Below, in pieces: positions 56,355 to 64,000 of a stretch of DNA of 64,000 bases (positions are counted from its first letter, which is position 1; each line of letters starts with the position of its first letter). A program made the translations under genes and the position numbers. Source of the DNA: Inonotus obliquus (lineage: Eukaryota > Basidiomycota > Agaricomycetes > Hymenochaetales > Hymenochaetaceae). A model generated the notes under the pieces. It had not been told where the DNA came from, did not search any database, and was given only the letters and a program-made list of their open reading frames with translations. Location of the stretch: NCBI GenBank assembly GCA_032164295.1, contig JAJHTX010000006.1, positions 620,001-684,000 of the forward strand. The letters are read 5' to 3'.

Positions 56355-57710
56355 TCACGTTTGCTGCCCTTTCAATTCAACGCAAAAGCTCTTCGCTTCG
56401 AACGATTCAGTCGCTAACGTATCCCGAATAATATCATAACTTGAATCCTTATGAATGCGCGAAATTGGTAGTTGAAGCCTATTCATGAACGTCGCTGTTC
56501 CAAACACTGTCTTCTCATCCCCTCTTGACATGGCCATGGAATAAAGGGCATCTAAGCTCCGCTTGAGTCCATCCTCGTACCCTACGCACAAATATCGCAG
56601 ACGGATGTATCGCAACACAGGACATATAATAGGTCCATCGCCACTCCGGGTAAGCCCTTCAAATAGCTCGCCAGCATCATCACAGGCAAGAACGACGAGC
56701 TCATGAAGTGTAGGTAGCATACGAAGGACGGGAATTAAGTTGTTCGGCGTTGCGATGTAACCGTCTACTTCCAACTTCTCTAAGCGTGGACGAGAACGCT
56801 CAAAAAACTCCACCAGGACATGGTGAGGTCCGAACCAGGGGGAATTCGAGTAGAACTTCAGATATTTCAATTCGGGAAGGGTCAATTTGTCCACCAAGTG
56901 TGCCGCCGCAATGGCGCTCTCCTCTTCTTCTATCCAAAGCGTCTGGACATTGCGTACAATACGAGTCTCCGTCAACGTCCGACCAGGTATAAAGGAATGG
57001 ATAGGTGTATCTAATACGGCTCGAAAATCTTCAAGATTCGGGCAAGCTTTCAAGATAGCGAGGCAGTGCTCGGCGCCTTCCACTTCCCCGAACACGTTCG
57101 GAACATCACGAACCATTCTTATAAGAGAATGGTTTGGATCCTCGCCGGCTTCAAAGGTACGTCCACCATCCAGTTTCATGTATTTCAGTTGCTGGGATCG
57201 CGCGATGCTAATCTGCGGAACGATCTCTACTGCGTCGAAGGTTCTCACGTAGGAGCAAAGAGTTATGGACGACAGCATGGGCATATCCGTCAGTTTTATC
57301 GTAAACTCGGGCGAAGCCATAAATAGCCAACAGAAGGAAACATCCTTCCACCGTTGTTGTTCCGCAGCCAGAGACTGGACGACAAGTTCCAGGTGCCGAC
57401 ACCCTCCGGGTCCAAGACCCTCTTCATTAGTGCACTTAATTGAGAAATTCAAAGGCGCTTTCCCCGTCCTCTCGAGCCACGTATAAAAAATTGCGAGCAT
57501 GCGTTCTCGTCGTCTCGGGCCAAAGCTATCGATGCAAAGGTACGACCACAATGTTCCGCGTGAGAGGGCAACTTGACGCCAGCGACGGCAGACATGAGAT
57601 GAGAAGAGAGGTTCAATCATAACTCCTCCTTCGCTTCGTGATCGCGTTTGTGCATCCACAGTAAACGTATGAAAAATGTCATAGAGAACATCTTCAGGTA
57701 GGCTGGTCAT
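56355..57710 (-). CDS. F-box protein, copy 9 (intact)
   Basis: 451 residues from ATG 57710. F-box: MTSLPEDVLYDIFHTF, IEPLFSSHVCRRWRQV, ALSRGTLWSYLCI. It pairs with copy 6 (LGPGGCRHLELVVQSLAAEQ, FTIKLTDMPMLSSITL) but lacks the 10-residue tail duplication and ends SFCVELKGQQT. Leucine-rich segments such as RSRPRLEKLEVDGYIATPNN fill the C-terminal half. The 5' flank is near-identical to that of copy 6. Confidence 0.9.
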   Translation of the reverse strand: MTSLPEDVLYDIFHTFTVDAQTRSRSEGGVMIEPLFSSHVCRRWRQVALSRGTLWSYLCIDSFGPRRRERMLAIFYTWLERTGKAPLNFSIKCTNEEGLGPGGCRHLELVVQSLAAEQQRWKDVSFCWLFMASPEFTIKLTDMPMLSSITLCSYVRTFDAVEIVPQISIARSQQLKYMKLDGGRTFEAGEDPNHSLIRMVRDVPNVFGEVEGAEHCLAILKACPNLEDFRAVLDTPIHSFIPGRTLTETRIVRNVQTLWIEEEESAIAAAHLVDKLTLPELKYLKFYSNSPWFGPHHVLVEFFERSRPRLEKLEVDGYIATPNNLIPVLRMLPTLHELVVLACDDAGELFEGLTRSGDGPIICPVLRYIRLRYLCVGYEDGLKRSLDALYSMAMSRGDEKTVFGTATFMNRLQLPISRIHKDSSYDIIRDTLATESFEAKSFCVELKGQQT

Positions 57711-57799
57711 GGCAATCTAGTATGGGATGATCATGTCAGAACTGAGCAAGTGTCGACTACGTAAATATGATACCACGCACTTGTGATCCCTATTCACCC

Positions 57800-58215
57800 A
57801 CTCTGGGGACAATACTGTAGGCAGAGGAGAAGGCGAAGGTTCTGCAGCCTGCAGTGGTGATACTTATAGCGTAACCATAGTGGCCATGAAGCTCCGGCCA
57901 CAGCTCCGGCCATGCTACGGCCAATATTGCCGAAGACTGCCGACCATACGGAAGCGGCCACAACCTCATTTTAAACATCTGACCTGGTGTCTTGTCTACA
58001 TAGACCATCAGTATTGCTCCAGCACGATTCAGTCATCCTACATCCGCATCAGACCAGGCTCGGAATTCCACCGACGGATCACTTCTTCAGTCGTACCCTC
58101 GATCGTAATACAATCTAAACGTGTCGATCGCCAACAGTCATCTTTGACTCCAGGTGAACAAAGCTAGAACTCATGATCTCCTTCAAGACTCCTGTCGGAG
58201 ATTGAGCGTCGGTTG
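57800..58215. repeat. F-box 5' flank duplicate, partner of 47925-48315
   Basis: See the shared blocks named for 47925-48315. Small differences include CATGCTACGGCC for CATGCTGTGGCC and loss of about 15 bp near 58095. The duplication breaks off near 58215, where the two loci diverge. Confidence 0.75.
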
Positions 58216-58890
58216 GGAAGGGGAAGGAATTGGGGCGACTGTGTCCACGTGCACCACGTGCTCTTCCTCTTCCATCCGTACCGCAAATCCGTAGTAAGAA
58301 AAGAAAAAACGTGCTAGACTGGAAGATCAACACACAAAATCCGCAGTCTAACCGTTTTCAACTCACCTCCAATGCTTTTCTCCTGACCTTCTGGATTCCG
58401 AGAATATAATATGAGAATCTGAAAAGGTTCTCCCTTACTTCGTTCATATAATCATAATTATCTTTCAATCGCAGTCTCACGAGGTACTAACCCCCTGATT
58501 CTTGAAAATGAGATTCAGAGACATGGCGACGATAAGTAGATCATTAATTTGAATTTGTTCAAGTAAGTTAGCAGATTTGTTCATTTAACTAGGTCGAGGT
58601 CGAGTTTAACTCACACTACGTACTAGGGAGTCGTAGAACGGGGGGCGTGGATTCCTAATTCCCTGTAAAGTCATGGTGACTGGATTCAAGTCAGACTCAT
58701 CCCACGCTGAGAGCTCCTAGTCAAGCTATGTTCTTCTTCCTCTTCCACCAAGACCACAAGATGGAAAAGAACATTCATCAGCATCGGATCACAATCAACC
58801 ACTTTCGCCTATGTCCTTCCATCTAGTGCAGATCACAATACCAGACAATACCGTGCCAATACAAACTCTTTGACCTTAGGCCTCTCAGGC

Positions 58891-59115
58891 CCCGTTCGGC
58901 AACCACCACCGTGGCGCGGTGCTTTTGCTAAAGTGCCAGCTGGGCGACGATCCCGGCTCTTTGGGGACCTTGGTGGAGATTGTCGTCACGCGGCCATTAT
59001 TTCTGTCACCTGCCATGTTACTTTCTCACTCGCGAAATTTGCTTGTGTGACAGCCGCTACCACGAGTGACTCTGATGGTGTGGCTCTCAAATTGTGGTGG
59101 TTGCCGAACGGAGCC
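58891..59115. mobile_element. 225-bp MITE with about 22-bp TIRs, Harbinger-like ends
   Basis: The left end GGCCCCGTTCGGCAACCACC and right end GGTGGTTGCCGAACGGAGCC are inverted with one mismatch. The interior is GC-rich and non-coding. The duplicate locus at about 55495-55520 lacks it: CTTTGACCTT is followed there at once by the ACATTGCGCT block. This gives an approximate empty site. GGCCCCGTT-type ends recall PIF/Harbinger MITEs, but a clean TWA duplication is not visible. Confidence 0.65.
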
Positions 59116-59241
59116 GTACAGCATTACTGACTGGACCTTGCGCTGTACCAAATACAGCACTCTTACCTTGTCTTTGTTTTTCTGCCATATGAGGGTGAAC
59201 GTACAAGTACGTATCGTATTGTTGACCTTTCGACCTCTGGG

Positions 59242-61391
59242 TAGGGCTCCGCAGCGGATCGGATATCCCGGATAAGATACGCCGGATCCGCTATCCGCCC
59301 GGATGCGGATGAGTTTTGGAGGGCAAATATCCGGGCGGATATTTACGTTCGGAACCGGATATGATATTGGAAATCCGCCGTATCCGCGCTTTTACGCCAT
59401 CTACCCTGGGGGGCTCAAGGATGACGAATTAATGATGAAATACGTGGAATCTGATTAGTCGAATGTCCCTCCAAAGAGACAAAACCTTTCGTAAGACGGA
59501 GTTTGCGTTCCTTTCACTAGGTTTCCGTGCCATATCAAGTATCGAAACCTAGAAAATGATTAGTCAGACGTTACTGCCAAGAATCAGGTTGGGTGACGGC
59601 GGGATTGCACATTTGGACCTTCACCGATCACCATGTTGACCATTCGTTGACGTTGTGTTATCCCCAAAGCACCGACTGCACTTCGTTATATGCACGTTGG
59701 AAGGTCCTGGGCAAATTTCTTGCTGTGTATGGTGACTGGCACGGCCTATCAAATTTCCGTGCCATTCCCACGGTCCCTCCCGTGGCTAAGCGGTGATCGA
59801 CACTCAGATTCACCTGTCTCACTTTTCTACTCTGACATTCGAGGGCTTGTCCAGCCTTCCACAACTTTACGAAAAATCTGAAAAAATACCCAAAAATTAT
59901 TTTTCAACATTCTGAACAAAATGGAAAGACAGATTTTCGAATTTCCCAATATTCGTCGAGATACAGCGATTTTAGATGCATATTGAAACAACTAAGATAC
60001 TTCTAAAAGATTTTTTCTTTCCAAAATCTTCCATTTTCATTAAGACTCATATATGTGAAAGACACACAGCAAGAGAGCATGAATTCATTGGGCTAGGGGG
60101 CATATATGCTGCTGGTTCATTTAAAATTGCTAATATCCCCACCAATAACTTAATCTCTCCTGTTAATTGTTGATAGAACCATCCTAGTACACATAAACAT
60201 GATCTCCAGACAGTTTAAAGGGACTGTTTTAAGTGTTTTCAGAGGAAGATATGGCCATGTAAAAACCTCAAAATAAGATCACGTGACATACAAGCGAAAA
60301 CAGAGATGTATATTCTACCCGAATATCACCTACAGTAGACTCATATTTGGTATATTACATATTGGGTATTCATATAAAGCCTTTTTATGTTGAAAGGAAG
60401 GGACAAATTGCTTGAACTCAGCGGAACTGCATATTCAAGGATTTAGTGGGGGCACGGAAAGTGAGACAAGAAGATCGACGCAAGTTACTATACAGGAAAA
60501 TACCGTTCCTTTAAACACCAATTATAAACTTGCCCCCAGGTCTTTCCACACACAACTTTTCAGAAATTAAAATACATTTTCATGGAGTATACTATAGGAG
60601 ACACATGCTGATTTTTTTCCAAGCCGGAAGGTGTGCTGGAAAAATAGATATGGACCTGGAAAGAAACAAGGGCCCCTGTCACGGAAAACGACTCCTTTGA
60701 ACACCTTGTGACGTAATGTCACGCCAATATCAATTACACTCCGGTTGTAATGAATTGCCGAGATATCTTATTTGTCAGCACGCCGATCATTTTGACTATC
60801 ACACTCTTGAGATTTTCTTACAATATTAATTGATTGAGCAGCAGTTTCTCCCTGAAACTTGGAGTGAAAGTAGACTATGTAGCATACTTTTAGATTATCA
60901 GGTTATCTATACAGTTAAATAACAGGGGGAATTGCAGGAGGAATTGGTTTCGACTCAGGTCTGTGAATTTCACCAAATATCAGCACTGTATAATTTTTCT
61001 AGACTCAACAGCTTGCTCAAATTTCTTGTAAATTTGCAGACTCAGTGATACATACTATCCTTTGGTTCATGCATGTTTATGAGATGATAAGTGAAGAATT
61101 GAGTGAGAAAAGTCATGGTGTTCAAAGGAACGGTACTGTTTAAAGGACCGGTATTTTCCTGTACATGGGAATTAGTTGAAACTCCGCTCTGGTAAAAGTG
61201 GCACGGAAATTTCTTAGGCCGTGCCAGGCACCACTGTGTAAGTATACTATCAACCTTGGTCGCGGATATGCCGGATACGCCTTATAAGATACGCGCGGAA
61301 CCGGATCTGATAGCAGCCATGAAATATCCGGGCGGATATATACACCCGAAAATATCCGCGCGTATCTTATAAGATACGCTGCGGAGCCCTA
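59242..61391. mobile_element. 2.15 kb TIR element with nested internal inverted repeat
   Basis: The ends TAGGGCTCCGCAGCG (59242-59256) and its inverse (61377-61391) match perfectly over 15 bp. Subterminal zones (59257-59395, 61255-61375) are dense in GGATATCCGG / GATACGC units. The TIR start TAGGG and the clustered subterminal motifs resemble the hAT-like element at 48697-50047. No 8-bp duplication is seen: the flanks match two different F-box flanks (about 55700 and about 48345). The interior is AT-rich and codes for nothing recognisable. Confidence 0.72.
59735..61241. mobile_element. Nested inverted-repeat element inside the 59242-61391 element
   Basis: Inverted pairs of about 35 bp: TGGCACGGCCTATCAAATTT at about 59741 and AAATTTCTTAGGCCGTGCCA at about 61207. 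Inside them a second pair (ACAGGAAAATACCG, about 60494-60520, and its inverse at about 61140-61163) and several CCTTTAAAC/CCTTTGAAC blocks occur. Non-coding and AT-rich. It could be one element inserted into another, or layered palindromes. Confidence 0.55.
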
Positions 61392-61891
61392 GACTAGGAC
61401 GCGAAAATACATGATCCTGATGGCTCTTCACAGAGTTCTCTCGGACAGTATAAAGTACTAGTAGTAAATGTAACTGAAGAGTAGGGAAATCACGCAAATT
61501 CGGGTACTCGGATGCAACCTTGGCCTTGGAAAGAGGCAGAGGCGTCAACCAGTGCGACGGGAAATGATGCAGCACTTCTCACCTTCCTCTATTTTATCTT
61601 ACAGCAAAAAAAACCGTCGATGATGGCACGTTGTCCATCGTGCCATCTAACATCTACATCATATCAGTCTCGGCACTCCATCTGCAAAGCGTTCGGACAT
61701 TGTCGGATCGGAACTTGGAGGCTCACTGAGAGGCTGGAAACGGGAAGACGACGGTACGTGCATTTACTGTACATATAGAACAGTTCTAGCCCCAAACATA
61801 TCATCATTCACTTTGTGTAACTGGTGTAAAATACTGAAGGAAGGGAACAACGGATGACAGCAATGTAAAAGGGAATGAAGGACACCAAGAC

Positions 61892-63282
61892 TCATTCATT
61901 TTTTAAGTCAAAGTACAAATCCAACCGTTCATCGACGAATAAAAGTGCCATCGTTTTCTTATCCTTTCGACCCTTTCGAAACTCGTTCCAAATGCGTGAA
62001 ATTGGGATGCGAAGTTTATTGTTGAATGTTACCGTTCCAGTCATTGTTGTCCCCTCCCCTCTCGACATTGCCATTCTATAAAGGACATCCAGTTCCCTCT
62101 CGAGCGTGGTTCCACCTGAAGAGAACCACGGATCCAGGCGGATGTATCGCAACATGGGGCACGTAATAGGCCCGTCGCCACTCCGAGTAAGTCCTTCAAA
62201 TAACTCGCCCGCGGATTCACCGTCATAAATGATAAGCTCTTGAAGTGACGGTAGCATATGAAGGACGTGAATCAAGTCGTTCGACGTTACGTTACGACCG
62301 CTTATTTCTAGCTTCTCTAAGCGTGGACGAGAACGCTCGAGAAACTCCAGCAGGACATGCGTGTAATGTGGTACGAACATGGTGGGATCCTTGTAGAACT
62401 CCAGATATTTCAGTTCAGGAAGCGTCAGTTTGTCTACCAAGAGTACCGGAAAGTCGTTTTCCATATCCCGTAGCCTAAGCGTCCGGAGTTTGTGGTGTAC
62501 AACGCAAGTATATGCCTGCGACGACTTCTCATCTGGTGCACGGCTGGGTGGGAACGAGTATGTTTTGGTCATGGCTTGGAAATCCACGAGATTCGGACAG
62601 GCCTTCAACATATCGAGGGAGTGTTCTGCGAATTCCACGTCCGAGTATTGGCCTTCAGAGACAACATAAGACGCTCGTCTGAGGGAATGAATGGGATCAT
62701 CGCCGATTTCAATCGTATGTTTACCGGAAAGTTCCATGCATTCGAGTTGCCGTGACCGGGCGATGCCAATATACGGAATGTCCGTACATTATCGCACATT
62801 CGGATGTCGGTTTCAAGTTTTATGGAGGACAACATAGGCATGTTCGTCAATTCTATGCTCGTAAACTCGGACGAACAAGCTCTAAAGAACCAAAAGAAGT
62901 GAACGTCCTTCCACCGTTGTTGTTCCGCAACTAGAGACTTGACGACGAGTTCCATCTGTCGACGCCCTTCAACGTCCTCAACCGCTAATCTGCACCCGAT
63001 TGAGAAATTCAGAGGCGCTTTGCCCGTCCTCTCGAGCCACGTACGAAAGACGTCGAGCATGCGTTCCCGTCGTCTCGGACCCGACCAACCAAAGTCATAG
63101 ATGCAAAGGTATGACCACAATGTGCCATGCGAGAGGGCAACTTGACGCCAGCGACGGCATACGTGAGATGCGAAAAGCGGTTCAATCATAACTCCTTCTT
63201 CGACACTCCATGACCGCGATGGTGCGTTCGCCGTAATTCTATGAAAAATGTCGTAGAGCACATCGTTAGGTAGACTGGTCAT
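61892..63282 (-). pseudogene. F-box family copy 10, single frameshift
   Basis: ATG 63282 opens a normal F-box (MTSLPNDVLYDIFHRI, IEPLFASHVCRRWRQV, ALSHGTLWSYLCI) and stays open to about 62780. There the frame must change by one base to continue as PYIGIARSRQLECMEL. From there it is open to the stop at 61892 with all later family segments (LVDKLTLPELKYLEFYKDPT, MLPSLQELIIYDGESAGELF). Everything else is intact, so this is either a very recent pseudogene or a base-calling error. Confidence 0.85.
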
Positions 63283-64000
63283 GTCAATCTGGTATAAGAT
63301 GATCGTGTCAGGGCCGGGTAACTGTTGGTCATGGAGAAAATACCACGCATTTATGATCCCTAAGTATTCAGCCACTCTTGGGTTGGGACAAGACTGGGAC
63401 AAAGGGGAGACTACGCTCTGTGACTTTATGGTGTCACGGCGATAACACACTGGCAAATGCCGAGAAATGATGAGAAATAACACTTGCGTATGCGGAAGTG
63501 TACATCCCACGCCACCATGGACTTTCTTTGAACTTGCATCACAGCAGCCTCGATATTCCGTCCACAGTGTACCGACGAATCACTTCCTCAGATGTACCCC
63601 ACGGGCAATACAATCCATTCGTGTCAATGACTCAATCCCAGCAGTCATCCTTTGAGAACGATAGCACTGTGAACAAGGTAGCTCTGGCTCCTGGCTCAGC
63701 GAGGTTCGACGCACACAAAGTCCCCGTCAGGCCATCTTCTACTTCTATCGTCCGTCCAGTATCCCGCAGAGTAACCGAGAAAGGCAAGGTTTTCCCTACC
63801 TGCACGTGAAGTAAGAATCACTGCGTTATGCCGCTGCGCATCCACCCAATCCACCTATCCCATCCTATCCACCCACCCACCTAATCTTATCTCCGCTACG
63901 CAATTATTCAATTCACCGTTCACCGTTCACCATTCGCCCCTTCATTCACCTCAGTTTCACCTCTCTTAGTCTCAGTCTGATACGATCCAAAAAAACAAGA
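63283..64000. other. 5' flank of F-box copy 10; possible partial gene at right edge
   Basis: 63627-63809 is a short plus-strand frame (MTQSQQSSFENDSTVNKVAL, then RPVSRRVTEKGKVFPTCT) that ends near a GTAAGA donor-like site. It could be a first exon of a gene that continues beyond the window. Similar pieces lie at 45575-45620 and 54485-54530, so it may just be repeated flank. 63840-63960 is pyrimidine-rich with CCACCCA and TTCACCGTTCACC repeats. Confidence 0.3.

Overview
The window is nuclear DNA of a filamentous basidiomycete, most likely an agaricomycete. Genes are split by many 45-110 nt GT-AG introns, and the gene content fits: a DUF6593-like protein, a decayed protein kinase-like gene, an expanded F-box family, and short terminal-inverted-repeat elements. 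All calls come from reading and translating the sequence; splice sites were chosen by frame, consensus and family match, and no database was searched.

Left third (1-27 kb), mostly single-copy genes. A 3'-truncated UTP25-like gene is divergent from TAF7. Two uncharacterised genes and TAF12 follow. Both uncharacterised genes carry a segment resembling the TAF12 N-terminal module, with an intron at the same place, so three related genes lie head to tail beside a second TFIID subunit. Next come a low-complexity membrane protein, a tandem partial duplication around an aldo-keto reductase gene, a coiled-coil protein, a 1083-residue protein joining a membrane segment to a Zn2Cys6-type cysteine cluster, a DUF6593-like protein, a multiply frameshifted kinase pseudogene, and a mitochondrial-carrier protein.

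Right two thirds (23.8-64 kb), a duplicated region. Ten copies of one F-box gene family lie here, all on the minus strand: six open, one with a single frameshift, three degenerate. Their flanks were duplicated with them. An intact, intron-rich ribosomal protein S5 (uS7) gene sits inside the array, with two decayed genomic copies.

Mobile DNA fills the gaps. It includes a 3.4 kb near-perfect palindrome with a 258-codon ORF in each arm; a hAT-like element with 8-bp target duplication carrying a fragment of a USP7-type deubiquitinase gene; a pogo/mariner-like element inserted in an F-box copy with TA duplication; and several smaller elements with terminal inverted repeats.
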